Assembly: GCA_947623745.1 (NCBI GenBank)
Contig: CANQHN010000014.1
Span: 1 to 64,000 of the forward strand
Origin: an uncultured Oscillospiraceae bacterium
GTDB lineage: Bacteria; Bacillota; Clostridia; Oscillospirales; Oscillospiraceae
DNA: 64,000 bases
Reading direction: 5' to 3'
Positions 7,163 through 15,740 of the stretch are shown in pieces. The notes under the pieces were generated by a model. The model searched no databases and was not told where the DNA came from. It saw only the letters and a list, made by a program, of their open reading frames with translations. How positions within the stretch are numbered: the stretch's first letter is position 1; each line of letters starts with the position of its first letter. A program made the translations under genes and the position numbers.

Positions 7163-8056
7163 ATGACCCAGCAGGAGATCGAGGTATTTCTGGCGGTGGT
7201 GCGCCTGGGCAGCGTGTCCGGCGCGGCACAGGCTTTGTACATCACCCAGCCGGCGGTGAGCCGGCACCTGCGCGCCCTGGAGCGGGAGCTGGGCTGTCCC
7301 CTGCTGGAGCGGGGCCGGGGAAAGCGGCAGGTGGAGCTCACCGGCCAGGGCCGGGACTTCGTGGAGGTGGCCCAGCGGTGGAGCCTGCTGTGGCAGGAGA
7401 CGCGGGAGATCGGCAGCCGGGACCGGGCGCGGACCCTGAACGTGGCCTCGGTGGGCAGCGTCAGCTCCTACCTGCTGCCCGAGGCCCTGCGGCTGTTCCT
7501 CTCCCAGGAGGGGAAGCCCGCGCTCACCTTCCACAACCGCTCCTCCCAGGAGTGCTACCACTACGTGGCGGAGGGTCTGTGCGACCTTGCCCTCATCTCC
7601 GACGACATGTACCACCCCCAGGTGGAGACCATCCCCGCCTTCCGGGAGCCCATGGTGCTGCTGTGTACCCGGGGCAGTGACCTGCCCGACCCGGTCCGCC
7701 CCAGTCAGCTGGACCCGGGCCGGGAGCTGCGCCTGCCCTGGAACCCGGAGTACGACCTGTGGCACGCATTCTGGTTCAGCCGGGCGGTGCAGCCCAGGGC
7801 CCAGCTGGACCAGATGTCCCTGCTGGAGAGCTTCTTCTCCTGGACGGACAGCTGGGCGGCCACGCCGCTGTCGGTGGCCAGGGCCATCCAGGGGCGGTGC
7901 GCGGCGGAGCTGCGCCGGTTCCAGGAGGGGCCGCCGGACCGGATCATCTACTACCTGCTGGGCAGCCGGCGCAAGCAGGAGCTGACGCGGGAGTTCCTCC
8001 GCTGTCTGGCCAAGATCCTGGAGCAGTACCCGGAGATCGAGTCGTTCCTCCCCTAA
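7163..8056 (+). CDS. LysR-type transcriptional regulator
   Basis: A 297-residue LTTR. The N-terminal winged HTH (residues 1-60) reads FLAVVRLGSVSGAAQALY followed by ITQPAVSRHLRALERELG, with the usual linker helix, and the rest is a two-lobed effector domain. Effector unknown. The ATG at 7163 is preferred to the TTG at 7151 because TTGGAGGC sits directly before it. By position it should control the divergent MATE exporter and itself; the palindrome at 7129-7152 is the obvious candidate site. Confidence 0.92.
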   Translation: MTQQEIEVFLAVVRLGSVSGAAQALYITQPAVSRHLRALERELGCPLLERGRGKRQVELTGQGRDFVEVAQRWSLLWQETREIGSRDRARTLNVASVGSVSSYLLPEALRLFLSQEGKPALTFHNRSSQECYHYVAEGLCDLALISDDMYHPQVETIPAFREPMVLLCTRGSDLPDPVRPSQLDPGRELRLPWNPEYDLWHAFWFSRAVQPRAQLDQMSLLESFFSWTDSWAATPLSVARAIQGRCAAELRRFQEGPPDRIIYYLLGSRRKQELTREFLRCLAKILEQYPEIESFLP

Positions 8057-8065
8057 CACGGACAT

Positions 8066-8098
8066 GGAAAAGGCCCCCGGACGCACCGTCCGGGGGCC
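8066..8098 (-). terminator. coaX terminator
   Basis: A 12-bp GC stem (GGCCCCCGGACG / CGTCCGGGGGCC, loop CAC) followed by TTTTCC on the minus strand. It lies between the convergent LysR-type gene and coaX; the plus side lacks a T-run. Confidence 0.75.
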
Positions 8099-8108
8099 TC
8101 AAGCGCTC

Positions 8109-8876
8109 TTACTTTTTGTTCTTCCGGTAGATGATGTTCAGGCCCTTGAGCAGCAGGTCCTTCTCCAAAATGATCTCCCGCTTACACAGGGGGGTGACGA
8201 ACTGGGCCATGCCGCCGGTGGCCACCACGGTGGAGGTGTGGCCCAGCTCGGCCTCGATGCGCTCCACCATGCCGTCCAGCATGGCGGCGGTGCCGTACAT
8301 GATGCCGCTGCGCATACAGTCCACAGTGTTCTTGCCAATGACCTGCTTGGGCCGGTCCAGGCTGATGCCGGGCAGCTGGGCGGTGCGGCTGGTAAGGGCG
8401 TCCACGGAGATGCGCACGCCGGGGATGATGACGCCGCCCAGGTAGATATTCCCCGGCTCCACCACCTCGATGGTGGTGGCGGTGCCCAGGTCCATGAGGA
8501 TCAGGGGCGCCTCGTACTCCGCCAGGGCGGCCACGGCGATGACGATGCGATCGCTGCCCACCTGGGAGGGCACGTCCATGTGGATGTTCAGCCCGGTTTT
8601 CAGTCCGGGCCCCACCACCAGGGGCTGCTTGCCGATGACCTTGATGACACCGGTGCGCACAGAGTTGAACACCGGGGGCACCACAGAGGAGATGATGCAG
8701 TCGCACACGTCCCCCACCTTGACGCCGTAGGCCTCCAGCATATTCTTGATCTCCACCCCGTACTGGTCGGAGGTACGGGTGCGGTCGGTGGCGATGCGGG
8801 CCTCAAACAGGATCTTGTCCCGGTGGACGATTCCAATGACGATATTGGTGTTGCCGATGTCGATTGCCAACAGCAT
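8109..8876 (-). CDS. coaX: Type III pantothenate kinase
   Basis: Phosphorylates pantothenate, the first step of coenzyme A synthesis, and unlike CoaA is usually not feedback-inhibited by CoA. The 255-residue ASKHA-fold protein shows the phosphate-binding motif DIGNTN at residues 6-11, a GSDR motif, and DLGTATT in the second phosphate loop. The ATG at 8876 follows AGGGGTGA; the longer reading from 8951 crosses the promoter. It is divergent from coaBC, so two successive CoA enzymes flank one regulatory region. Confidence 0.95.
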   Translation of the reverse strand: MLLAIDIGNTNIVIGIVHRDKILFEARIATDRTRTSDQYGVEIKNMLEAYGVKVGDVCDCIISSVVPPVFNSVRTGVIKVIGKQPLVVGPGLKTGLNIHMDVPSQVGSDRIVIAVAALAEYEAPLILMDLGTATTIEVVEPGNIYLGGVIIPGVRISVDALTSRTAQLPGISLDRPKQVIGKNTVDCMRSGIMYGTAAMLDGMVERIEAELGHTSTVVATGGMAQFVTPLCKREIILEKDLLLKGLNIIYRKNKK

Positions 8877-8907
8877 AAAATCACCCCTGCTGCAAATTGC
8901 ATGGGGT

Positions 8908-8936
8908 ATTATACAGGAGTTTTTTCCCAATTGCAA
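8908..8936 (-). promoter_or_regulatory. coaX promoter
   Basis: Minus-strand TTGCAA (8936-8931), 17-nt spacer, TATAAT (8913-8908). Confidence 0.85.
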
Positions 8937-9011
8937 GCCGGGTATTATCATGAAGTTTGCAAATCTGCCCTTTTCCGGCGGTTTCCCGCCCCCTTTCCCC
9001 GGGTCCCGCGC

Positions 9012-9040
9012 TTTACAGAGGGAAAAAAACGCGCTATAAT
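9012..9040 (+). promoter_or_regulatory. coaBC promoter
   Basis: TTTACA (9012-9017), 17-nt spacer, TATAAT (9035-9040), 43 bp before the ATG. Confidence 0.88.
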
Positions 9041-9082
9041 AGTGAAAAAATTGGCGGGCCCGCCCCGCCGGGAGGATATGCC

Positions 9083-10279
9083 ATGCTGAAAGGAAAGACC
9101 GTCCTGCTGGGAGTCACCGGGGGCATCGCCGCCTACAAGGCCGCGGCCCTGGCCTCCGCCCTGGTGAAGCTCCACGCCTGCGTGGAGGTCGTCATGACCG
9201 AGCACGCCACGAAATTCATCGCGCCGCTGACCTTCGAGCAGCTCACCGGCAACCGCACGATCGTGGACACCTTCGACCGGAACTTCGCCCACCAGGTGGA
9301 GCACATCTCCCTGGCCCAGCGCGCCGACCTGGTGCTGATCGCCCCGGCCACCGCCAACATCTGCGCCAAGCTGGCCCACGGCCTGGCCGACGATATGCTG
9401 ACCACCACGGTGCTGGCCTGCACCTGCCCCAAGCTCATCGCCCCGGCCATGAACACCAATATGCTGGAGAACCCCGTCACCCAGGACAACCTGGACATCC
9501 TGCGCCGGTATGGCTGGCAGGTCATCGCCCCCGCCTCCGGCCGGCTGGCCTGCGGCTCCGTGGGGGCGGGCAAGCTGCCCGAGCCGGAGACGCTGGTGCA
9601 GTATATCCTGAAGGAGATCGCCCTGCCCCACGACCTGGCGGGGAAAAGGGTGCTGGTCACCGCCGGCCCCACCCAGGAGTCCCTGGACCCGGTGCGCTAC
9701 CTCACCAACCACTCCAGCGGCAAGATGGGCTATGCCCTGGCGGAGATGGCGGCGCTCCGGGGGGCGCAGGTCACCCTGGTGTCCGGCCCCGTGTCCCTCG
9801 CGCCCCCCCTCTTCGCGGAGGTGGTCCCCGTGGTGTCCGCCGCCGATATGTTCGAGGCGGTGGCCGCCCGGTGCGGGGAGGCCGACTTCATCTTCAAGGC
9901 CGCCGCCGTGGCCGACTACACCCCCGCCGGGTACAGCGGAGACAAGATCAAAAAGTCTGACGGCGACCTGTCCATCCCCCTCAGGCGCACCCGGGACATC
10001 CTGAAATACCTGGGGGAGCACCGCCGCCCCGGCCAGGTGATCTGCGGGTTCTCCATGGAGACCCGGGACCTGGTGGAGAACAGCCGGGCCAAGCTGGAGA
10101 AGAAAAAGGTGGACATGATCTGCGCCAACAATTTGAAGGTGGCCGGCGCCGGGTTCGGGGTGGACACCAACGTGATCACCGTTATCACCGCCGGCGGGGC
10201 GGAGGAGCTGCCCCTGCTGTCCAAGCGGGAGGCGGCCCTGGCCATCCTGGACCGGGCCAAGGCGCTGTCAGAGCGGTAA
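9083..10279 (+). CDS. coaBC: Bifunctional phosphopantothenoylcysteine decarboxylase / phosphopantothenate-cysteine ligase
   Basis: Fused CoaC-CoaB enzyme of 398 residues converting 4'-phosphopantothenate to 4'-phosphopantetheine. The flavin-dependent CoaC half (about 1-185) has catalytic His74 in EHISLA, the substrate motif PAMNTNM at 121-127, and the clamp GRLACGSVGAGKLPE with Cys157. The CoaB half follows, with GPTQESLDPVRYLTN-HSSGKMG (cysteine ligase, nucleotide binding) and KKKVDMICANNL. The ATG at 9083 follows GGGAGGATAT. It is divergent from coaX and closed by its own terminator. Confidence 0.96.
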   Translation: MLKGKTVLLGVTGGIAAYKAAALASALVKLHACVEVVMTEHATKFIAPLTFEQLTGNRTIVDTFDRNFAHQVEHISLAQRADLVLIAPATANICAKLAHGLADDMLTTTVLACTCPKLIAPAMNTNMLENPVTQDNLDILRRYGWQVIAPASGRLACGSVGAGKLPEPETLVQYILKEIALPHDLAGKRVLVTAGPTQESLDPVRYLTNHSSGKMGYALAEMAALRGAQVTLVSGPVSLAPPLFAEVVPVVSAADMFEAVAARCGEADFIFKAAAVADYTPAGYSGDKIKKSDGDLSIPLRRTRDILKYLGEHRRPGQVICGFSMETRDLVENSRAKLEKKKVDMICANNLKVAGAGFGVDTNVITVITAGGAEELPLLSKREAALAILDRAKALSER

Positions 10280-10298
10280 CAAAAACAGGATAAAGCGG

Positions 10299-10328
10299 GC
10301 CGGAACACGCTGTTCCGGCTCGTTTTTT
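10299..10328 (+). terminator. coaBC terminator
   Basis: Stem GCCGGAACA / TGTTCCGGC with loop CGC, followed by TCGTTTTTT. Confidence 0.88.
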
Positions 10329-10413
10329 GCCATTCCGGCGGCTTTTCGTGCCCTTTCACCAAAGATTTTCCGGCCGGGGGATGAAATTTTTCCGTCAAAA
10401 CAGGAATTTCCTC

Positions 10414-10442
10414 TTGACTTTATTGCTTTTCTGCGTTACAGT
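10414..10442 (+). promoter_or_regulatory. Symporter gene promoter
   Basis: TTGACT (10414-10419), 17-nt spacer, TACAGT (10437-10442). The -10 lies in the loop of the palindrome at 10426-10456. Confidence 0.6.
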
Positions 10443-10456
10443 TTAACGCAGAAAAG
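10426..10456. promoter_or_regulatory. 12-bp perfect inverted repeat over the symporter promoter
   Basis: Arms CTTTTCTGCGTT (10426-10437) and AACGCAGAAAAG (10445-10456) are separated by ACAGTTT. No T-run follows and it overlaps the -10, so it is a candidate operator rather than a terminator. Confidence 0.65.
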
Positions 10457-10493
10457 CCGCAGTGTGTTAGCGGCGTGAAAGGAAATGGTTCTC

Positions 10494-12044
10494 ATGATAA
10501 AGTTTGTTCTGCTCGTCGCGTTCTTCGCCGTGATGGTGGGCATCGGCCTCTACTGCCGGAAAAACGCCACCGACGTCAACGGCTTCGTATTGGGCGGCCG
10601 GGCTGTGGGTCCCTGGCTGACCGCCTTCGCCTACGGCACCTCCTACTTCTCCGCCGTGGTCTTTGTGGGCTACGCCGGTCAGTTCGGTTGGAAGTACGGC
10701 ATCGCCGCCACCTGGGCCGGCATCGGCAACGCCCTGATCGGCTCGCTGATGGCCTGGGTCATCCTGGGCCGTCGCACCCGCATCATGACCCAGCACCTGA
10801 ACTCCGCCACCATGCCCGAGTTCTTCGGCAAGCGCTTCGGCGGCAACTCCCTGAAGATCGCCGCCTCCGTCATCATCTTCATCTTCCTCATCCCCTACAC
10901 CGCCAGCCTCTATAACGGCCTGTCCCGGCTGTTCGGCATGGCCTTCAACATCGACTACTCCATCTGCGTCATCGTCATGGCGGTGCTCACCGGCGTGTAC
11001 GTCATCGCCGGCGGCTACATGGCCACCGCCATCAACGACTTCATCCAGGGCGTCATCATGATTTTCGGCATCTGCGCCGTCATCGCCGCCGTCATTGGCA
11101 GCCAGGGCGGCCTGATGGCCGCGCTGGACGGGCTGGCCCAGGTCACCGACGAGGCCGTGTCCACCACCCCCGGCGTGTTCAACTCCTTCCTGGGCCCCGA
11201 CCCCATCAACCTGCTGGGCGTGGTGCTGCTGACCTCCCTGGGCACCTGGGGCCTGCCCCAGATGGTGCAGAAGTTCTACGCCATCAAGAGTGAGGGCGCC
11301 ATCAACAAGGGCACTGTCATCTCCACCGCCTTCGCTTTCATCGTGGCCGGCGGGTGCTACTTCCTGGGCGGCTTCGGCCGGCTGTTCTCCGACAAGATGG
11401 AGATGGTCAACGGCCTGCCCAACGGCAGCTACGACTCCGTCATCCCCACCATGCTCTCCGGCCTGCCCGAGCTGCTCATCGCCGTGGTGGTCATCCTGGT
11501 GCTCTCCGCCTCCATGTCCACCCTGTCCTCCCTGGTGCTGACCTCCAGCTCCACCCTGACCCTGGACCTGCTCAAGGGCCACGTCATCAAGGACATGGAC
11601 GAGAAGAAGCAGGTGCGCATCATGCAGGGCCTCATCGTGGTGTTCATCGGCATCTCCGTGGTGCTGGCCATCATCCAGTACAAGTCCAGCGTCACCTTCA
11701 TCGCCCAGCTCATGGGCGTCAGCTGGGGCGCTCTGGCCGGCGCGTTCCTGGCCCCCTTCCTCTACGGCTTGTACTGGAAGAAGGCCACCAAGGCCGCCTG
11801 CTGGGTGAACTTCGTCTTTGCCACCGTGTTCATGCTGCTGGTCATCTCCCCCGCCAAGACCGCGCTGCCCGCCCTGCTCCAGTCCCCCATCAACGCCGGC
11901 GCCTTCTGCATGATCACCGGGCTGATCATCGTGCCGGTGGTCAGCGCCCTCACCCCCAAGCCGGAAGCCAAACTGGTGGACGACGCCTTCTCCTGCTACG
12001 AGCAGCGGGTCACCGTCCGTCAGCGCGAGGCCCTGGGCGATTGA
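10494..12044 (+). CDS. Sodium:solute symporter family transporter (SSF)
   Basis: SSS/LeuT-fold secondary transporter of 516 residues with about 13 membrane segments, importing an organic solute with Na+. The segment SASMSTLSSLVLTSSS is the family's Na+-site region. Substrate unknown; the downstream amidohydrolase suggests a carboxylate- or amide-type compound, but that is only context. ATG 10494 is preferred to ATG 10485 because GAAAGGAA at 10477-10484 would touch the latter. A palindrome over its promoter suggests dedicated repression. Confidence 0.88.
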   Translation: MIKFVLLVAFFAVMVGIGLYCRKNATDVNGFVLGGRAVGPWLTAFAYGTSYFSAVVFVGYAGQFGWKYGIAATWAGIGNALIGSLMAWVILGRRTRIMTQHLNSATMPEFFGKRFGGNSLKIAASVIIFIFLIPYTASLYNGLSRLFGMAFNIDYSICVIVMAVLTGVYVIAGGYMATAINDFIQGVIMIFGICAVIAAVIGSQGGLMAALDGLAQVTDEAVSTTPGVFNSFLGPDPINLLGVVLLTSLGTWGLPQMVQKFYAIKSEGAINKGTVISTAFAFIVAGGCYFLGGFGRLFSDKMEMVNGLPNGSYDSVIPTMLSGLPELLIAVVVILVLSASMSTLSSLVLTSSSTLTLDLLKGHVIKDMDEKKQVRIMQGLIVVFIGISVVLAIIQYKSSVTFIAQLMGVSWGALAGAFLAPFLYGLYWKKATKAACWVNFVFATVFMLLVISPAKTALPALLQSPINAGAFCMITGLIIVPVVSALTPKPEAKLVDDAFSCYEQRVTVRQREALGD

Positions 12045-12069
12045 GCAAAAATTCAGTAGAAATCACACG

Positions 12070-12105
12070 AAAACTGTGGTATGCTTAGGCATACCACAGT
12101 TTTTT
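12070..12105 (+). terminator. Symporter gene terminator / amidohydrolase leader hairpin
   Basis: A 15-bp stem (AAAACTGTGGTATGC / GCATACCACAGTTTT, loop TTAG) with a T-run, ending 15 nt before the next ATG. It probably limits read-through into the amidohydrolase. Confidence 0.85.
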
Positions 12106-12119
12106 GAGGAGCGAACAAT

Positions 12120-12968
12120 ATGATCGTCGATATCCACACCCACACCTTCCCGGACAAGATCGCCGCCTCGACGGTGGACAAGCTCCAGCACATGTCCCAC
12201 ACCACCCCCTTCTCCGACGGCACCGCCGCCGGGCTGGCCCAAAAGGCCGCGGCGGCGGGGATCGACTGGTCTGTGGTCCTCCCCGTGGCTACCAATCCCC
12301 ACCAAGTCCCCCACGTCAACGACGCCTCCCTGCGGCTGTGCGAGGCGTTTCATGACCGGGGGCTGATCTCCTTCGGCTGCATCCACCCCGACTACGACGG
12401 CTGGAAGGAGGAGCTGGACCGCATCGCCGCCCAGGGCATCAAGGGCGTCAAGCTCCACCCCGTCTACCAGGGGGTGGACCTGGACGACATCCGCTTCCTG
12501 CGGATCATGGACCGCTGCGGCGAGCTGGGCCTGACCGTCATCACCCACGCGGGGCTGGACGTGGGCTACCCCGGGGTGGTCCGCTGCTCCCCGGAGATGG
12601 CCCTCCACGCCGTCCGGGAGGTGGGCCCCTTCCAGTTCATCCTGGCCCACATGGGCGGCTGGCACAACTGGGAGCAGGTGGAGCGGCTGCTGCCCGGCAC
12701 CGGGGTGTACCTGGACTGCTCCTTCTCCCTGGGCAAGCTGCCCCTCAACAGCGACCCGGACCCCATCCCCTGGCCCCTGGACATGATGGGCCAGGAGCAG
12801 TTCCTGCGGATGGTGGGGGCCTTCGGGGCGGACCACATCCTCTTCGGCACCGACAGCCCCTGGGGTGACCAGGCCCGGGAGCTGGAGCGCATCCGCTCTA
12901 TACCTCTGCCCCAGGCCGACATCGACGCCATCCTGGGCGGGAACGCAGCCCGGCTGCTGGGCCTATAA
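12120..12968 (+). CDS. Amidohydrolase family protein (TIM-barrel metal-dependent hydrolase)
   Basis: A 282-residue Amidohydro_2-type enzyme. The metal-binding HxH is in VDIHTHTFP at residues 3-11; KGVKLHPVYQG, VITHAG and FILAHMGGWHNW supply further ligands, and LFGTDSPWGDQ holds the conserved Asp. Members hydrolyse or decarboxylate small carboxylates; the substrate here is unknown. GAGGAG precedes the ATG. No separate promoter is evident, so expression may come from read-through of the symporter terminator. Confidence 0.85.
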   Translation: MIVDIHTHTFPDKIAASTVDKLQHMSHTTPFSDGTAAGLAQKAAAAGIDWSVVLPVATNPHQVPHVNDASLRLCEAFHDRGLISFGCIHPDYDGWKEELDRIAAQGIKGVKLHPVYQGVDLDDIRFLRIMDRCGELGLTVITHAGLDVGYPGVVRCSPEMALHAVREVGPFQFILAHMGGWHNWEQVERLLPGTGVYLDCSFSLGKLPLNSDPDPIPWPLDMMGQEQFLRMVGAFGADHILFGTDSPWGDQARELERIRSIPLPQADIDAILGGNAARLLGL

Positions 12969-12995
12969 GTTTACATAATTCCATATCCGCACAAG

Positions 12996-13025
12996 AAAAG
13001 AGGGCCCCGATGGGGCCCTCTTTTT
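12996..13025. terminator. Bidirectional terminator, amidohydrolase / cstA
   Basis: Arms AAAAGAGGGCCCC and GGGGCCCTCTTTT around GAT between two convergent genes. Confidence 0.9.
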
Positions 13026-13046
13026 GCATCGCTTTTGGCCGAAGGA

Positions 13047-14759
13047 TCACTTCTTGGCGGCCTCGGGCTTCCTGCCCATAAAGACGACCTGGGCGCCCTC
13101 CCAAGCCAGCACCAGAGCCAGCACGAAGAGGACGACAGCGATCACCAGACGGATGGGAGCGCCGGCCACAGACAGGTCGGACAGCTGGCCCTTGATGGTG
13201 AAGGCCAGGGAGGTCAGGGTGACGATGAGCATGAAGATCATCGGCGGGATGAACATCTTGTTGTTCTTGCCGATGTTGCCCAGCCAGGCACAGACAGCCA
13301 GCAGGGCCAGGGCGGCCAGCAGCTGGTTGGCGGCGCCGAACAGAGGCCAGATGATGGAGTAGCCGGTCATGCCCAGGCCGATGCCCAGCACCACGGTGAT
13401 GGCGGTAGCCACCAGGGGGTTGCACAGCACGGCCTTGACGCCGGTGACGTCCTTATAGGTCTCGCCGGGGGCCAGCCAGAACTCCTGGAACATGTAGCGG
13501 GCCAGACGAGTGGCGGTGTCCAGAGAGGTCAGGCAGAAGGCGGACACGGTCAGCACCAGCAGGGCGCGGATGGTGCCCTCAGCGCCGGCCAGGCCGGGGA
13601 TGGTGGCCACCATCTTGGACAGACCGGTGGCGAACACCACGGTGGGGGTGCGGGTGCCGGCCAGGTAGTCCTGCCAGATGAAGCCGACAGCGCACAGGGA
13701 GATCAGAGCCAGGGCGCACTCGATGAGCATACCGCCGTAGGCGATGGGCTTGGCGTCGCGCTCGTGGTCCAGCTGCTTGGCGGTGGTGCCGGAGCCCACC
13801 AGGGAGTGGAAGCCGGAGATAGCGCCGCAGGCGATGGTCACGAACAGGGCGGGGAACAGGTAGCCCAGGGAGGAGGGAGTGGTGATCTCGTCATGGAACC
13901 CGGTGAAAGCGGGGATCTCCATGTTCAGGTTGGCCCCGGTGATGCCGGCGCCGATGATGCCCACGGCGGCGATGACCATCATGCCGTAGAGCAGGAAGGA
14001 GGACAGGTAGTCACGGGGCTGCAGCAGGATCCACACAGGGGCCACGGAGGCGATGAGGATGTACACGCCCACGATCCACATCCACACGTTGGTGCTCAGG
14101 TAGATGGGGTGGAAGTTCAGGCCGATGACCAGGCAGATCACGATGCCGATGACGCCGGCGATGGTGGCCACGGACAGGGGCGCGCCCCGGCGGTAGACAC
14201 ACAGGCCGAAGATGATGGCCATGAGGATGAACAGGATGGAGATCATGGCCACGGAGGCGTTGTCGGCGTTCTGGGTGCCGTCAGCGTTGAAGCCGTTGAA
14301 GGTGCCCGCCACGATGGAGGCGAAAGCGGCCACCACCAGGATCAGGGTCAGGTAAGAGAAAATGATGAAGAGCTTCTTGGCGCGCTCGCCGATGTTGAGG
14401 GCGACGACCTCGCCGATGGACTGGCCCTTGTGCCGGATGGAGGCAAACAGGGCACCATAGTCATGGACGGCGCCGAAGAAGATGCCGCCGATGAGGACCC
14501 ACAGCACGACGGGGACCCAGCCAAAGACCGCGGCCTGGATGGGGCCGTTGATGGGGCCGGCGCCGGCGATGGATGAGAAGTGGTGACCCATCAGCACGGG
14601 GGCTTTGGCGGGGACATAGTCCATGCCGTCCTCCAGCTCATGGGCCGGGGTGACCCTAGAGTCGTCAACGCCCCACTGCTCGCTGAGCCACTTACCATAG
14701 GTAAGATAACCCACGACCAGGATGGCGCAGCCGACCAGAAGTACCAATACTGCGTTCAT
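13047..14759 (-). CDS. cstA: Carbon starvation protein CstA
   Basis: CstA-family membrane transporter, 570 residues with about 16 hydrophobic segments; E. coli relatives take up peptides (CstA) or pyruvate (BtsT). The N-terminal block YVPAKAPVLMGHHFSSIAG, then GPINGPIQA, FGAVHDYGALFASIRHKG, and SGTTAKQL later in the protein are family signatures. The ATG at 14759 follows AGAGGAGAAAA. It lies 15 bp after the gene at 14775-15293 and is most likely co-transcribed with it. Confidence 0.94.
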   Translation of the reverse strand: MNAVLVLLVGCAILVVGYLTYGKWLSEQWGVDDSRVTPAHELEDGMDYVPAKAPVLMGHHFSSIAGAGPINGPIQAAVFGWVPVVLWVLIGGIFFGAVHDYGALFASIRHKGQSIGEVVALNIGERAKKLFIIFSYLTLILVVAAFASIVAGTFNGFNADGTQNADNASVAMISILFILMAIIFGLCVYRRGAPLSVATIAGVIGIVICLVIGLNFHPIYLSTNVWMWIVGVYILIASVAPVWILLQPRDYLSSFLLYGMMVIAAVGIIGAGITGANLNMEIPAFTGFHDEITTPSSLGYLFPALFVTIACGAISGFHSLVGSGTTAKQLDHERDAKPIAYGGMLIECALALISLCAVGFIWQDYLAGTRTPTVVFATGLSKMVATIPGLAGAEGTIRALLVLTVSAFCLTSLDTATRLARYMFQEFWLAPGETYKDVTGVKAVLCNPLVATAITVVLGIGLGMTGYSIIWPLFGAANQLLAALALLAVCAWLGNIGKNNKMFIPPMIFMLIVTLTSLAFTIKGQLSDLSVAGAPIRLVIAVVLFVLALVLAWEGAQVVFMGRKPEAAKK

Positions 14760-14774
14760 TGATTTTTTCTCCTC

Positions 14775-15293
14775 TCACAATTTAGATTTTGCCACACTGT
14801 CCACAAAGGGCTGCAGGGCCTTGCTCATGTCCCGGGCGCTGCGATTCGTGGCGATCTCGCCGCTGACCGCGTCAACGGCGGCTATACGGAACTCCATCCA
14901 TCCATGGAGCGATAGCTTAAATTCCCGGCGCTTTTTCAGCTTTTTCAGCCCCTCAAGGGCCTCCGGGTCCGCCTGGTCGTACAGGACCAGGGCGGTGAGG
15001 TGGGTACACATATGCTCGGCGTGAGGCTTGACGCGGGGCGTCCCGTCGTCCAGAACGGCCTGGAAAATCTCCTCCACCCGCCGGGCGGTGAGGCGGGGCA
15101 CGGAGTACAGGTAGAGGTACTCATGGCTCTCCGCCGCCCACAGCTCCGCCTTCTTCACCAGCACGTACTGGGACTGGCGGGAGTGGTAGTCGCAGCGGGC
15201 CCGCAGCTCGCCCTGGTCCAGCACCTCCACATCGTAGTAGGCGCGGTAGGCCTGGAGCAGGCGCTGCTCCAGAAGTTCTCGCTGCTGTGACAA
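14775..15293 (-). CDS. Hypothetical protein co-transcribed with cstA
   Basis: Not recognised with certainty. The 172-residue soluble protein begins SQQRELLEQRLLQAYRAYYD and contains three cysteines or histidine clusters (RARCDYHSR, PHAEHMCTHL), then a basic stretch KKLKKRREFKLSLHGW near residue 120. There is no signal peptide or membrane segment. The start is a TTG at 15293 preceded by GGAGGAGAGGAG; no better ATG exists. The gap to cstA is 15 bp, so it is probably a cytoplasmic partner or regulator of the transporter. This is inference from position only. Confidence 0.72.
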   Translation of the reverse strand: MSQQRELLEQRLLQAYRAYYDVEVLDQGELRARCDYHSRQSQYVLVKKAELWAAESHEYLYLYSVPRLTARRVEEIFQAVLDDGTPRVKPHAEHMCTHLTALVLYDQADPEALEGLKKLKKRREFKLSLHGWMEFRIAAVDAVSGEIATNRSARDMSKALQPFVDSVAKSKL

Positions 15294-15424
15294 GCTCCTC
15301 TCCTCCCTCTCCCCCGCCCCGCCGGGAGAGGCGGTGCGCAGGCAGCTGCCCGCCGCCCGGCGGCGTTCCTTCCGGCCCTCCGCCCCACGGGGCGGAAAAG
15401 CCGATTTTCCGGCATTCTCCAGTA
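15294..15424 (-). other. GC-rich 5' leader of the cstA operon, no gene
   Basis: About 125 nt between the minus promoter and the TTG start. It contains several strong GC stems, for example CCGCCCCGTGGGGCGG, but no riboswitch class that I recognise and no terminator with a T-run. Confidence 0.4.
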
Positions 15425-15453
15425 ATAATAGCAGATTCTTTTGGGGTTTGCAA
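15425..15453 (-). promoter_or_regulatory. cstA operon promoter
   Basis: Minus-strand TTGCAA (15453-15448), 17-nt spacer, TATTAT (15430-15425). The AT-rich stretch 15454-15665 beyond it shows no gene. Confidence 0.72.
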
Positions 15454-15665
15454 GGGTTTTTTTATGGCATTTTCACGATAAAACGTCTCGTTTTTCAGGA
15501 AACCGAAATGTTTTCCCGCCTATCTCCACACTTTTTTTCAAAAGTGGCAAAAATCGGAATGTTTTATGAAAATTCACATTTTTGTATCCCCCTCTCACCG
15601 GCCCTTCTCTCTGAAAATCTCCCTGGAAAAAAGATAAAAAAATAATTAAAACCCGATTTAGCATC

Positions 15666-15694
15666 TTGCCTTGCACATCAAAATAGGTTAGAAT
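15666..15694 (+). promoter_or_regulatory. Promoter of the coiled-coil protein gene
   Basis: TTGCCT (15666-15671), 17-nt spacer, TAGAAT (15689-15694), 47 nt before the ATG. Confidence 0.6.
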
Positions 15695-15740
15695 AAATCC
15701 AACAGGACGGAACACCGTTCATTTTAAGGAGGTAATCGCC

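Noticed and set aside
5605-7680. Long plus-strand ORFs opposite the MATE gene
   Set aside because: Low-complexity Gly/Gln/His-rich translations, shadows of the MATE coding strand.
15294-15424. Riboswitch in the cstA operon leader
   Set aside because: Several GC hairpins but no recognisable riboswitch core and no terminator/antiterminator pair.
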